The translations under genes and the position numbers were made by a program. The notes beneath the pieces were generated by a model. The model was given only the letters and a program-made list of their open reading frames with translations. It was not told the origin of the DNA and made no database searches. A stretch of 64,000 bases of DNA from Streptococcus pneumoniae (lineage in GTDB: Bacteria > Bacillota > Bacilli > Lactobacillales > Streptococcaceae): assembly GCF_001113365.1 (NCBI RefSeq), contig NZ_CKYA01000005.1, positions 62,001 through 126,000 of the forward strand, written 5' to 3'. The stretch's first letter is position 1. Each line of letters starts with the position of its first letter. Below, one piece after another: positions 1-10,435 of this stretch.

Positions 1-690
1 GAAGCCACCTGACTGCAATGCTAAATTCTTCAAAGGAGGCAACAAGGTCTCTCCTAAAACATGAGCTAGGATAAACTTATACAAAAAACCCCACATGATA
101 TAGCGAACAGATTCATCCAGCATATCCATCAACTCATCTCGCTCAGGAATGGTCTGATAATTTTCATTAAAACGCTTAAAGCGATCGATTGGACCACTTG
201 AAAAAGTCGGCATAAATAGAAGAAAGCGGAGGAATTCCCAGAAGGTAAAATCCTTAATCACTCCATCTCTCAGCTCGATGATAATTCCAACCGAACGAAA
301 GGTCAGATAAGAAATTCCCAAGAACCCAAGCAAAGACTGCGTTCCATTGATAGCCGGCTGCACCTTGACAAAGATAATCGGAAGGAGGGACAGAAAACTA
401 ACTAGGTAGAAGACCCACTTGCCATCCTTGCTTTTTCGATAATGCTTGTAGAAAAGCAGGAGCAATATTTCCCAGCAAAGGTAAATACCCAAGGCAGCTA
501 GTTGATTGGTCTTCCCACCTACCAACATGGTGACGATAAAGAAGAGACTAACCAGCACTTCATACCAGGCAAAGCGTTTCTTGAAAAAGAGGCCGATAAA
601 GATGGGCAAGGTTGCAGCAATCACATAGACAAAATACTGAGGATTGCCATATGGCTCTAAATGAGGAAGCTGTTGAAAGAACTCCATCAT
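1..690 (-). CDS. dltB: DltB, teichoic acid D-alanyl transfer membrane protein (partial)
   Basis: This is the N-terminal 230 residues of a membrane-bound O-acyltransferase (MBOAT) family protein; the rest lies before base 1. DltB works with DltA, DltC and DltD to move D-alanine across the membrane onto teichoic acids. The translation starts [18 protein letters not shown] and is strongly hydrophobic with several membrane segments, as expected for DltB. The ATG at 690 overlaps the dltA stop in an ATGA arrangement, so the two are translationally coupled in the usual dltX-A-B-C-D order. Confidence 0.93.
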   Translation of the reverse strand, partial: MMEFFQQLPHLEPYGNPQYFVYVIAATLPIFIGLFFKKRFAWYEVLVSLFFIVTMLVGGKTNQLAALGIYLCWEILLLLFYKHYRKSKDGKWVFYLVSFLSLLPIIFVKVQPAINGTQSLLGFLGISYLTFRSVGIIIELRDGVIKDFTFWEFLRFLLFMPTFSSGPIDRFKRFNENYQTIPERDELMDMLDESVRYIMWGFLYKFILAHVLGETLLPPLKNLALQSGGF

Positions 691-2237
691 CTCTTGTTCA
701 CCTCGTTAATCAATCCTTTGATGTCAATCTTCCCATTTGGAGTCAGTGGCAAACTGTCTCGATAAAGGAATTTAGACGGCATCATGTAGGACATCATGAT
801 ATCTGTTAAATCTTCCTTGATAGCCTTGGTAATATCAATATCTCGCTCAAACTGCTCACGAACACCGTCTTTCAAGATGACATAAGCCAATAGATTTTGC
901 ACCTTGTGGTCCTTATTATAGCGCGGTACTGCAACAGCAGACTCGATAAAGCGAGACTTATTGAGGTTTTGAGAGACATCTTCTAACTCAATGCGGTAAC
1001 CGTTGAACTTAATTTGGAAGTCCATGCGTCCGCCGTAGAGAAGCAAGCCTTCATCTGTCATGGTTCCCACATCGCCTGTGTGATAGGCTGGCAGACCTTC
1101 AAACTTAAAGAAGGCTTCTGCTGTTTTTTCAGGATTGTTCATATAGCCTTTTGAAACAGCTGGCCCAGAAACAATGATTTCTCCCTGTTCGCCATTTGGC
1201 AGTTTATTTCCTTCCTCGTCAATGATAAAGGTTGGAGAATCAGCCTTGGTATAGCCGATTGGTAGGCGTTTGAGAGTCGCTAGCATCTCATCTGTCACGG
1301 CAACTGCGGACAGGGCCACTGTCGCTTCTGTTGGGCCGTAAGCATTGATAATACGGGCATTTGGGAAACGCTCGCGCAGTTTTTGAGCCGTTTTAACCGT
1401 CAATTCTTCGCCATCAAAGTAAAAATGAGTGATACCAGGCATTTTCTCACTGTTGAAGTCTTCAGACAACATGGCCATATCCGCAAAAGAAGGGGTTGAT
1501 GTCCAGATAGCAATCGGCAATGAAAAGATGGTCGCAAAGAGTTGCTTAAAGTCCTGAGTAATGGCAGATGGAAGAGCAAAAAGCGTACCACCAAGTGCCA
1601 AGGTCGGTGCCCAGTACATGACAGACAGATCAAAAGAATAAGGTGGCTGAGCCAGCATTTGCGGACGACTTGGCGTCGCAAATTCCTTGTCCGTAATCAT
1701 CCAATTGGTAAAGCTGAGGAGGTTATCATGGGAAATCTGCACTCCTTTAGGCTTACCAGTCGTACCAGAAGTAAAGATAATGTAGTAGTTATCATCGCCC
1801 TTGACTGGATGCGTGATTTCATAGTTATTCCCTTGAGCAAAGGCTTCTTGAACCTGAGCTAGATTCATCATCGGTGTAGAAACCTGCTCCAATGGAAAGT
1901 CTGAAATGGCAATAATCAAGCTTGGCTCTGCCACTTCTAAAATAGCTGAAACTCGCTCCAAGGCCGAATGGCTATCAATTGGAATGTAGGCGTGACCTGA
2001 CTTAGTCAGCGCTACAAAAGTTGCCAACATTTCATATTCTTGGCCACCAAAAACAACCACAGGAGACTTCTCAGGCAAGCCTAGTTGGTCAATGGCTGTA
2101 GCTAAACTATCCGAATTAGCCTTTAAATCTCCATAAGTGTGTTCCTGACCCAAAACATTATAAACAGGATAGCTAGGCTGGGTCTGAGCAAAATGCTCAA
2201 TGGTTTCAATCATATCTGCTATTGGTTTATTTGACAC
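687..2237 (-). CDS. dltA: D-alanine--D-alanyl carrier protein ligase DltA
   Basis: A 516-residue cytoplasmic adenylation enzyme that activates D-alanine with ATP and loads it on the carrier DltC for teichoic acid modification, which lowers surface negative charge. The adenylate-forming P-loop [10 protein letters not shown] is at about residues 156-165, the YGPTEAT motif near 300, YHTGD near 388, and the C-terminal catalytic lysine in PNGK near 503. Length is normal for DltA. A GAAGGAG ribosome site precedes the ATG. It lies 20 bp after dltX and overlaps dltB. Confidence 0.97.
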   Translation of the reverse strand: MSNKPIADMIETIEHFAQTQPSYPVYNVLGQEHTYGDLKANSDSLATAIDQLGLPEKSPVVVFGGQEYEMLATFVALTKSGHAYIPIDSHSALERVSAILEVAEPSLIIAISDFPLEQVSTPMMNLAQVQEAFAQGNNYEITHPVKGDDNYYIIFTSGTTGKPKGVQISHDNLLSFTNWMITDKEFATPSRPQMLAQPPYSFDLSVMYWAPTLALGGTLFALPSAITQDFKQLFATIFSLPIAIWTSTPSFADMAMLSEDFNSEKMPGITHFYFDGEELTVKTAQKLRERFPNARIINAYGPTEATVALSAVAVTDEMLATLKRLPIGYTKADSPTFIIDEEGNKLPNGEQGEIIVSGPAVSKGYMNNPEKTAEAFFKFEGLPAYHTGDVGTMTDEGLLLYGGRMDFQIKFNGYRIELEDVSQNLNKSRFIESAVAVPRYNKDHKVQNLLAYVILKDGVREQFERDIDITKAIKEDLTDIMMSYMMPSKFLYRDSLPLTPNGKIDIKGLINEVNKR

Positions 2238-2257
2238 AATAGGAATTCTCCTTCAAG

Positions 2258-2389
2258 TTAAAATTCATTATAGATAAAGCTTCCTTGACCCTGACCAAGA
2301 TAGCTAAAGAAGTAAAGCAGCCCTAGAAAGATAAGAAAATACAAGGCTGTCCGACCAAGAAAGAGGTACAATTCTTTTCTCTGTTTCAT
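2258..2389 (-). CDS. dltX: DltX, small membrane protein of the dlt operon
   Basis: A 43-residue protein read by hand on the minus strand: it begins MKQRKELYLFLGRTALYFL and ends GSFIYNEF followed by TAA. A charged start, one hydrophobic helix (about residues 15-31) and a short conserved C-terminal tail match DltX, the small first protein of Gram-positive dlt operons that is needed for D-alanylation. It lies 20 bp upstream of dltA. It is easily missed because of its length. Confidence 0.9.
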   Translation of the reverse strand: MKQRKELYLFLGRTALYFLIFLGLLYFFSYLGQGQGSFIYNEF

Positions 2390-2618
2390 CAAGAAAAACC
2401 ATTCATTTCTGTAATTTTTCGCTAAAATAAGAGTGACTCTTACTATAGTATTTTTCTACTATTGTACCACTTTATAGACTAGTTTTTCAATTGTTTACCG
2501 TATGTTTTCAATAGATTTCAGTTTATTTTAAGGATTATGCGGTTTTTCTATGTATATTTTAAAAGAAAAGAACCCGAGATACTCATCTCAAGCTCTATCA
2601 TCATAATTGTTTTCTAGA
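2390..2618 (-). promoter_or_regulatory. Intergenic region: dlt upstream region and weak glpF terminator
   Basis: An AT-rich spacer between the glpF stop and dltX. It should hold the dlt promoter. A short hairpin (arms GAGAT and ATCTC, about 2577-2590) followed by a T-rich run on the minus strand may end the glpF transcript. I could not choose a -35/-10 pair with confidence. Confidence 0.4.
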
Positions 2619-3323
2619 TTAGAAAAGTGAGAATACAAGCACTGCCAAGGCTGCACCAATAACAGGTCCCACAACAGGAATCCAGGCATAAGACCAGTCT
2701 CCGTCTCCCTTGTTTGAAATTGGAAGGATACTGTGCATGATACGAGGTCCAAGGTCACGAGCTGGGTTCAAGGCATAACCTGTTGTCCCACCTAGTGATA
2801 GACCGATACCGACAATCAAAGTCCCCACCGCAAAGGTTCCGATACCTGCCTGAAAATCGTAAAGACCCAAAGCAAAGATTGTCAAGACCAAAACAAAGGT
2901 TCCTAGGATTTCACTAATCAAGTTTGATACAGTATCCTTGATGGCTGGTCCTGTGCTGAAGGTTGCCAGGATATTTCCTGCATTTTCTTCTGCCTCATAG
3001 TGAGGTTTGAATTGCAACCAAACCAAAATCTGACCCAGCATAGCCCCTGCGAACTGGGCTAAGATATAAGGAAATACGGAAGTCCAAGGCAAACCACCTT
3101 TCAAGGCCACACCTATAGTCACAGCTGGGTTTAAATGAGCTGGACTGAGTTTTCCAGATACAAATACTGCAACCGCAACTGCAATCCCCCAACCCATAGT
3201 AATCACAATCCAACCTGAACTGTTGCTCTTGGTTTTAGGAAGAACCACACCTGCAACAACACCATTTCCTAGAAGAATCAGGATTAAAGTCCCCAAAAAT
3301 TCTCCAAATAATTCATTCATCAT
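2619..3323 (-). CDS. glpF: Glycerol uptake facilitator (aquaglyceroporin)
   Basis: A 234-residue MIP-family channel that lets glycerol across the cytoplasmic membrane. The two hallmark NPA motifs are present, HLNPAVTIG near residue 65 and ALNPARDLG near residue 186, with about six membrane helices. It is last in the glpK-glpO-glpF order on the minus strand, so imported glycerol is phosphorylated by the first gene and oxidised by the second. The start is preceded by GGAG with 8 bases spacing; a second ATG follows directly. Confidence 0.95.
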   Translation of the reverse strand: MMNELFGEFLGTLILILLGNGVVAGVVLPKTKSNSSGWIVITMGWGIAVAVAVFVSGKLSPAHLNPAVTIGVALKGGLPWTSVFPYILAQFAGAMLGQILVWLQFKPHYEAEENAGNILATFSTGPAIKDTVSNLISEILGTFVLVLTIFALGLYDFQAGIGTFAVGTLIVGIGLSLGGTTGYALNPARDLGPRIMHSILPISNKGDGDWSYAWIPVVGPVIGAALAVLVFSLF

Positions 3324-3337
3324 CTTTCTGTCTCCAT

Positions 3338-3384
3338 TAAAAAGGAGGAGAGGGTAGACTAGGAGTCCTGCCCGCCACCTCTTT
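3338..3384 (-). terminator. Possible hairpin between glpO and glpF
   Basis: On the minus strand an imperfect stem around GACT-CC-TAGTC, extended by GGG/CCC pairs, is followed by CCTCCTTTTT. It could partly end transcription before glpF. The outer stem is imperfect. Confidence 0.4.
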
Positions 3385-3393
3385 TATTTTTTC

Positions 3394-5220
3394 TTAATTT
3401 TTTAATTCTGCTAAATCGTTGTTAGCGAGAGCTGCTTCGACATCCGCACGGTAAGCTGCTTTCTCATCTTCTGTCCAGTCATAGAATCGTCCCATTTCAT
3501 CCAAAACTGGCTCAACGATGCTATCCAAACTATCACGCATAAAGAGCATGTGGTTGGTACGACGAAGAAGGAAGTCAACTGGACTAAGAGCCAACTCGTT
3601 GCGCATTGCATAGTGAAGGGACAAGGTGTCTGCCAAGCTAAGTCCTGGCGCTTGTTCCAAACTATGAGCAAGAGCAAAGACTTTCGGTGCATTTGAACCA
3701 TAGAGATTTGCTAGGTAATGGGCTTCCTTGCTATCCAAGCCACGTGACACTCCAAGTTGCGCAAAGGCTTCGATTTCTGAGTCTACATTTGCTGGATTCA
3801 ATTCTCCACCTGAAACAGGGTAAGTCTTAGAGTTGATGAGTTTAAAGCTACGGTCAAATTCTGCTTTGAGGATGTCAACCACACGCTCCATAGCTCCTTC
3901 AGCCATCTTACGGTAGTCTGTGATTTTACCACCAGCAAGAGTCAAAAGACCATTGTCATCACGGTCCAAGCTAGACCCACGAGAAACTGCAGATGGATCC
4001 AAATGTTTCTCAGATGTGCTACTTTCAAGCTTGCTGACAGCAGCTTCAACATCTTCACGCGTTTTTTCTTTAGAGAGATAAGATTCAACAGTCGCAATCA
4101 AGTTGTTAAAGCTTTCATCACTGATGGTTCCGTTATTTCCTCCATTGTAGTCAGAAGCGCTATTACCTGCGATCAATGGACGAAGACCTGCCCAGCTACT
4201 TTCAATGTCAGCAACTGTAATATTCGCTTCTGGGAAGCGGTTGTTGACAATACCAAGTAGGTAATCTACATCTTCCTGAGTCACTTTTGGATGTTCCAAA
4301 TCACCTGTGTAGTCTGTATCAGTTGTACCAAAGTAGGTCTTGTTTTCACGTGGGAGAACAAAGACCATACGACCGTCACCCAAACCTGTGTCAAAGTAAA
4401 CTGGCTGTGAAACCTTGATCTTGCTTGAGTCCACTACCAAGTGAACTCCCTTAGTTGGACGCATTTGTGAGAATTGGGTTCCCTTATTAGACAAATTGCG
4501 TACTTTGTCGCTCCAAGGACCTGTCGTATTGATAACCAGACGCGCCTTGATTTCAAAGACTTGGTCTGTCAACAAATCACGAGCTACAACACCTGTAATC
4601 TTGCCACTTTCGTCAAAGAGGAAGCCTTCTGCCTTCACGTGGTTAGCAATGAGGGCACCGTCTTGGTTGGCACGTTTGATGTTTTCAATCACGAGACGTG
4701 CATCGTTGTTACGGAAGTCAAGGTAAACCCCACCTCCTACCAAGCCTTCCTTCTTCAAGTTTGGTTGGCGTTCCAAAACTTCTTCCTTGCTCAAGACCTT
4801 GTTCGCAGCTGGTGTGTTGTTAACTCCTGCCAAAAGGTCGTACAAGTCCATGGCTACTTTAAGACGGAAGAGGCTAAAGGTTGCTCCATCTTCTTCATAA
4901 ACTGGTAAGAGCATTGGGTCTGGTTTTGGAATGTGTGGAGCGATTTGTTGAACCACTGCACGTTCAGAAACTGTATCTGAGACCACTTCTACGTCAAATT
5001 GTTTGAGGTAACGAAGACCGCCGTGAACCAATTTTGTTGAACGACTAGATGTCCCTTCTGCGAAGTCCTGCATTTCAATCAAACCAGTATCTAAACCACT
5101 AGCTGCAGCCTGCAAAGCTACACCAGCTCCTGTGATTCCTCCACCGATAATCAAGAGATCCAGGGTGCGTTCCTGCATTTTTTTAATTGATAATTCACGT
5201 GTTTTCTTTGAAAATTCCAT
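3394..5220 (-). CDS. glpO: Alpha-glycerophosphate oxidase GlpO (GlpD family)
   Basis: A 608-residue FAD enzyme that oxidises glycerol-3-phosphate to dihydroxyacetone phosphate. The dinucleotide-binding motif GGGITGAG lies at residues 26-33, followed by the FAD-dependent oxidoreductase fold and a C-terminal GlpO/GlpD domain. In streptococci and enterococci this roughly 608-residue form is a soluble oxidase that uses O2 and makes H2O2; it carries an insertion that the respiratory GlpD enzymes lack. It lies between glpK and glpF and fits one glycerol pathway unit. Confidence 0.93.
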   Translation of the reverse strand: MEFSKKTRELSIKKMQERTLDLLIIGGGITGAGVALQAAASGLDTGLIEMQDFAEGTSSRSTKLVHGGLRYLKQFDVEVVSDTVSERAVVQQIAPHIPKPDPMLLPVYEEDGATFSLFRLKVAMDLYDLLAGVNNTPAANKVLSKEEVLERQPNLKKEGLVGGGVYLDFRNNDARLVIENIKRANQDGALIANHVKAEGFLFDESGKITGVVARDLLTDQVFEIKARLVINTTGPWSDKVRNLSNKGTQFSQMRPTKGVHLVVDSSKIKVSQPVYFDTGLGDGRMVFVLPRENKTYFGTTDTDYTGDLEHPKVTQEDVDYLLGIVNNRFPEANITVADIESSWAGLRPLIAGNSASDYNGGNNGTISDESFNNLIATVESYLSKEKTREDVEAAVSKLESSTSEKHLDPSAVSRGSSLDRDDNGLLTLAGGKITDYRKMAEGAMERVVDILKAEFDRSFKLINSKTYPVSGGELNPANVDSEIEAFAQLGVSRGLDSKEAHYLANLYGSNAPKVFALAHSLEQAPGLSLADTLSLHYAMRNELALSPVDFLLRRTNHMLFMRDSLDSIVEPVLDEMGRFYDWTEDEKAAYRADVEAALANNDLAELKN

Positions 5221-5261
5221 ATTTACACACTTTCTAAATAAATCGCTTTATTCTGCCAGTA

Positions 5262-6815
<1,554 letters not shown>

Positions 6816-6821
6816 CTAACT

Positions 6822-6850
6822 AGTATACAAAATAAAGCGCTTTCTTGTTC
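6822..6850 (-). promoter_or_regulatory. glpK promoter with candidate CcpA (cre) site
   Basis: On the minus strand a -10 TATACT lies at 6827-6822. The symmetric core AAAGCGCTTT at 6834-6843 lies between it and the -35 region. It matches the cre consensus TGWAANCGNTNWCA at 11 of 14 positions over 6832-6845. This placement would suit repression of glycerol genes by CcpA during growth on preferred sugars. Confidence 0.55.
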
Positions 6851-6906
6851 ATCAACTTTTTTTAATTTTTAAAAAAATGTGAGGAGATTGTGTGAATTTC
6901 ACAAAA

Positions 6907-6932
6907 AAGACCTGGAACAACCAAGCCTTTTA
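6907..6932 (-). terminator. Terminator of the Mga-like gene
   Basis: On the minus strand AAAGGCTTGG pairs with CCAGGTCTTT around a 4-5 base loop and is followed by a T run. It overlaps the stop codon of the upstream regulator gene. Confidence 0.6.
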
Positions 6933-8339
6933 AGTGAATAATAACTGACGAATCCCTGCCAAATCTTCCATATCCAAGTCATTTTTTAAATAATAGACTG
7001 GTGTCTGTTCCTTCTTATGAATCGGGTTATTGGTAACCAGCAAATCATAATGCCGAGTTCGGTCATAGGCTTCAATGGTAATAAAACGGTTGTATTCCAA
7101 ATACCGTTTCAAAATGGCTGCCATCCTTGAAAAGACAAGAAAACCAGATGTCAAATCCAAACCAATTCGCATATGCTGGCCACCATTTTCAGCCATATAT
7201 TCTATCAACTGGAGCCATTCCCAGAGAATTTTCTTATCCAAATCCGTCCCCTGCTGAAAGGCAGGCAAAGCATGAAAAATCTCCTCTGCCGTTCCCCTAA
7301 AATCATGTTCCATCAACAAATAAGGATGACGATTCTCTAACTGGTACTTGTAGCGATCCTGTAAAATATAGCCCTTATAGAGATAGACTTGAGCACAAAG
7401 CTGACTGAGTTCATAGGTGACATGGTCCTCTGTATAACCGCCCAGCAACTCCTCCTTCTTCATTTCTTGAATCAACTGCGTCAGCAAATCTGCCAACTGC
7501 CCTCCAAACCCAAGGATATACTCCATGGTATGTAGGGGCAAAATGCGATGAGATAGGAGGAAAGAGAAGAAAATCATCATCTCCCCATCCTCAGTTCCGA
7601 GAGGAAGGTGTTGCCCAGCAAAAAAGGACGGAGCCTTTCTCAGCAAACGAAGGTAGAAAATATTGTCAAAATACCCTCGCATTTTCTCTTCTATCACTTG
7701 AAACTGACAGGCATTAACCCGTAGACGCTGTTGACTGATGTGAGCCCAGAGAACCAAGTCCAATTTCTGCCCCGCAGACAAACTTGCACCGCAGATTTCC
7801 TCTAAATTGGCAATCTCCTGTTTTCTCTCTGGTTTCTGCATGTGACCTTCCCATTCCTGACTCGACCAGACCTTGCGGAAAAGACAGAAATAGAAATAGC
7901 GAATCTGATGCTCTGGACCTCGCCAACGTCCATTTTGGATGGATAAATCAAATTCTGACAAAATCTGATTTAAGCTAGCTAAATGACGGCCAAGCGTCGC
8001 CTCACTAATCATCAATTCTTGAGCCAGCTGATGGGCTAAAAACTGTTGGTGGTAGAGAAGATAAACAAGAATCTGGTATTTAACAGCATTCTCCAAAAAC
8101 AGGCTCCGAATATCTCTTCCCTTGGTAGTTGCACCGATTGACAGGCGCAGATTTTCATCTTCTAAAGAGATGTTCAGCTCTAAGCCACTATCCAAAGCCT
8201 TGTCATTGAGCAGGGTGACATATTTGGTTAGGGTTGCTTTTGAAAATCCTGTTTCCTCCATTACAGCCTTGACGGTCGTCTGAGACTCTTGTAATAGAAA
8301 GGAAAGGATTGAAAATTGACCACACTCGGCTTTCTCCAT
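6930..8339 (-). CDS. Mga-like transcriptional regulator
   Basis: A regulator of about 469 residues. The N-terminal part carries two helix-turn-helix regions (near residues 20-50, with [18 protein letters not shown], and near 105-130, with [19 protein letters not shown]) as in Mga/AtxA-type regulators; the long C-terminal part is helical. It sits directly upstream of glpK in the same orientation, as the Mga-like gene does in pneumococcus, so it may control the glycerol genes, but no target is shown by sequence. I chose the ATG at 8339 because AGGAG lies 6 bases before it; a start at 8357 with AAAGGGG is also possible. Confidence 0.75.
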   Translation of the reverse strand: MEKAECGQFSILSFLLQESQTTVKAVMEETGFSKATLTKYVTLLNDKALDSGLELNISLEDENLRLSIGATTKGRDIRSLFLENAVKYQILVYLLYHQQFLAHQLAQELMISEATLGRHLASLNQILSEFDLSIQNGRWRGPEHQIRYFYFCLFRKVWSSQEWEGHMQKPERKQEIANLEEICGASLSAGQKLDLVLWAHISQQRLRVNACQFQVIEEKMRGYFDNIFYLRLLRKAPSFFAGQHLPLGTEDGEMMIFFSFLLSHRILPLHTMEYILGFGGQLADLLTQLIQEMKKEELLGGYTEDHVTYELSQLCAQVYLYKGYILQDRYKYQLENRHPYLLMEHDFRGTAEEIFHALPAFQQGTDLDKKILWEWLQLIEYMAENGGQHMRIGLDLTSGFLVFSRMAAILKRYLEYNRFITIEAYDRTRHYDLLVTNNPIHKKEQTPVYYLKNDLDMEDLAGIRQLLFT

Positions 8340-8505
8340 CAAGTCTCCTAAATACATTTGTTACCCCTTTCATTTTCTACCTTAAGCATAGCATAAATCT
8401 TACAAATGCTGAAATAATCTGTTTCTCTTTTTATTTTCATGCTGATTTCCTGGTCCATTATCCTAAAAATCAGCAAACACACGGCTCCCCCTTTGGGCAT
8501 TTTTA

Positions 8506-8514
8506 TGCTAAAAT
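8506..8514 (+). promoter_or_regulatory. Extended -10 promoter element of hslO
   Basis: TG-C-TAAAAT is an extended -10 element ending only 7 bases before the hslO ATG. The predicted transcript therefore starts at or next to the start codon. Confidence 0.6.
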
Positions 8515-8521
8515 AGTAGCT

Positions 8522-9394
8522 ATGGATAAAATTATTAAAACAATATCAGAAAGCGGAGCCTTTCGTGCTTTTGTCCTTGACAGCACAGAAACCGTCCGCA
8601 CTGCTCAAGAAAAACACCAAACCCAAGCTACCTCAACTGTAGCACTTGGTCGAACTCTTATCGCTAGCCAGATTCTCGCAGCCAATGAAAAAGGAAATAC
8701 CAAGCTGACTGTTAAAGTGCTTGGATCTAGCTCTCTAGGCGCCATCATCACGGTCGCGGATACCAAGGGGAATGTCAAAGGTTACGTTCAAAATCCTGGT
8801 GTTGACATCAAAAAGACTGCAACTGGTGAAGTCCTAGTCGGACCTTTTGTTGGAAATGGTCAATTTCTCGTTATCACAGACTACGGCATTGGAAATCCTT
8901 ATACTTCCTTGACCCCACTTATCTCTGGAGAGATTGGTGAAGACCTTGCCTTTTACCTGACTGAAAGCCAACAAACCCCTTCAGCAGTCGGCCTCAATGT
9001 CCTTTTGGACGAGGAAGACAAGGTCAAGGTTGCTGGTGGTTTCCTAGTTCAAGTCTTGCCGGGAGCCAAGGAAGAAGAGATTGCTCGCTTTGAAAAACGC
9101 ATCCAAGAAATGCCAGCTATCTCAACGCTTCTCGAAAGTGAAGACCATATCGAAGCCCTCCTCAAAGCTATCTACGGTGACGAGGCCTACAAGCGTCTTT
9201 CTGAAGAAGAAATCCGTTTCCAATGTGACTGTAGCCATGAGCGCTTTATGAACGCTCTTGCCAGCCTTCCAAGCTCAGACTTACAGGAAATGAAAGAGGA
9301 AGACCACGGAGCAGAAATCACTTGTCAATTCTGCCAAACTACTTACAACTTTGATGAAAACGATCTGGAGGAACTCATTCGTGACAAATCTTAA
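8522..9394 (+). CDS. hslO: Redox-regulated chaperone Hsp33
   Basis: A 290-residue cytoplasmic chaperone activated by oxidation. The C-terminal zinc/redox switch is complete: CDC at residues 235-237 and CQFC at 268-271. I place the start at ATG 8522 ([16 protein letters not shown]), which gives the normal family length; the longer open frame upstream has no support. No Shine-Dalgarno sequence precedes this ATG and an extended -10 lies 7 bases before it. The 3' end overlaps the start of the dus gene by 14 bases. Confidence 0.95.
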   Translation: MDKIIKTISESGAFRAFVLDSTETVRTAQEKHQTQATSTVALGRTLIASQILAANEKGNTKLTVKVLGSSSLGAIITVADTKGNVKGYVQNPGVDIKKTATGEVLVGPFVGNGQFLVITDYGIGNPYTSLTPLISGEIGEDLAFYLTESQQTPSAVGLNVLLDEEDKVKVAGGFLVQVLPGAKEEEIARFEKRIQEMPAISTLLESEDHIEALLKAIYGDEAYKRLSEEEIRFQCDCSHERFMNALASLPSSDLQEMKEEDHGAEITCQFCQTTYNFDENDLEELIRDKS

Positions 9395-10361
9395 TACACC
9401 TTTTATGATTGGCAATGTTGAGATTCCCAATCGTACCGTTTTAGCACCCATGGCTGGCGTGACCAACTCAGCCTTTCGTACTATCGCAAAAGAGCTCGGA
9501 GCTGGACTCGTTGTCATGGAAATGGTCTCTGACAAGGGAATCCAATACAACAACGAAAAAACCCTGCACATGCTTCATATCGACGAAGGCGAAAACCCTG
9601 TCTCTATCCAACTTTTTGGTAGTGATGAAGACAGCCTAGCACGCGCAGCAGAATTCATCCAAGAAAACACCAAAACCGATATCGTGGATATCAACATGGG
9701 CTGCCCAGTTAACAAAATCGTAAAGAACGAAGCTGGCGCTATGTGGCTAAAGGATCCAGATAAGATTTACTCTATCATCAACAAGGTTCAATCTGTCCTT
9801 GATATTCCACTTACTGTCAAAATGCGTACAGGCTGGGCTGATCCATCTCTGGCAGTAGAAAATGCCCTCGCTGCTGAAGCTGCAGGTGTTTCTGCCCTCG
9901 CCATGCATGGCCGTACCCGTGAGCAAATGTATACAGGTCACGCAGACCTTGAGACCCTGCACAACGTAGCTCAAGCTTTGACCAAGATTCCATTCATCGC
10001 CAACGGTGACATCCGTACAGTTCAAGAAGCCAAACAACGCATCGAAGAAGTCGGTGCTGACGCAGTCATGATTGGCCGCGCTGCCATGGGAAATCCTTAC
10101 CTCTTCAACCAAATCAACCATTACTTTGAAACAGGAGAAATCCTACCTGATTTGACCTTTGAAGATAAGATGAAAATCGCCTACGAGCACTTGAAACGCT
10201 TGATTAACCTCAAAGGGGAAAATGTCGCAGTTCGTGAATTCCGTGGACTCGCTCCTCACTACCTCCGTGGAACATCTGGCGCTGCCAAACTCCGTGGAGC
10301 CATTTCACAAGCTAGCACCCTAGCAGAGATTGAAGCTCTCTTACAATTGGATAAGGCTTAA
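9381..10361 (+). CDS. dus: tRNA-dihydrouridine synthase (DusB-like)
   Basis: A 326-residue FMN enzyme that reduces uridines in tRNA to dihydrouridine. The TIM-barrel family motifs are visible: [12 protein letters not shown], the signature [11 protein letters not shown] with the catalytic cysteine near residue 103, VKMRTGW and ANGDI. I use the GTG at 9381 because GGAGG lies at a fitting distance before it and the family N-terminus is [11 protein letters not shown]. It overlaps hslO and is probably cotranscribed with it, as in pneumococcus. Confidence 0.94.
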   Translation: MTNLNTPFMIGNVEIPNRTVLAPMAGVTNSAFRTIAKELGAGLVVMEMVSDKGIQYNNEKTLHMLHIDEGENPVSIQLFGSDEDSLARAAEFIQENTKTDIVDINMGCPVNKIVKNEAGAMWLKDPDKIYSIINKVQSVLDIPLTVKMRTGWADPSLAVENALAAEAAGVSALAMHGRTREQMYTGHADLETLHNVAQALTKIPFIANGDIRTVQEAKQRIEEVGADAVMIGRAAMGNPYLFNQINHYFETGEILPDLTFEDKMKIAYEHLKRLINLKGENVAVREFRGLAPHYLRGTSGAAKLRGAISQASTLAEIEALLQLDKA

Positions 10362-10367
10362 TAGACA

Positions 10368-10404
10368 AAACCCGTAACTCTCTTAAAGGTTACGGGTTTC
10401 TTTG
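10368..10404 (+). terminator. Rho-independent terminator after dus
   Basis: A perfect stem AAACCCGTAAC / GTTACGGGTTT with a 10-base loop and then CTTTG. It lies between the convergent dus and surface protein genes and may work both ways. Confidence 0.9.
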
Positions 10405-10435
10405 ATTTATATAAGCAATCAATGTCTATATGAAA

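Noticed and set aside
4474..4908. 144-codon plus-strand open frame inside glpO
   Set aside because: It is antisense to a well-conserved oxidase and has no start signal or family resemblance.
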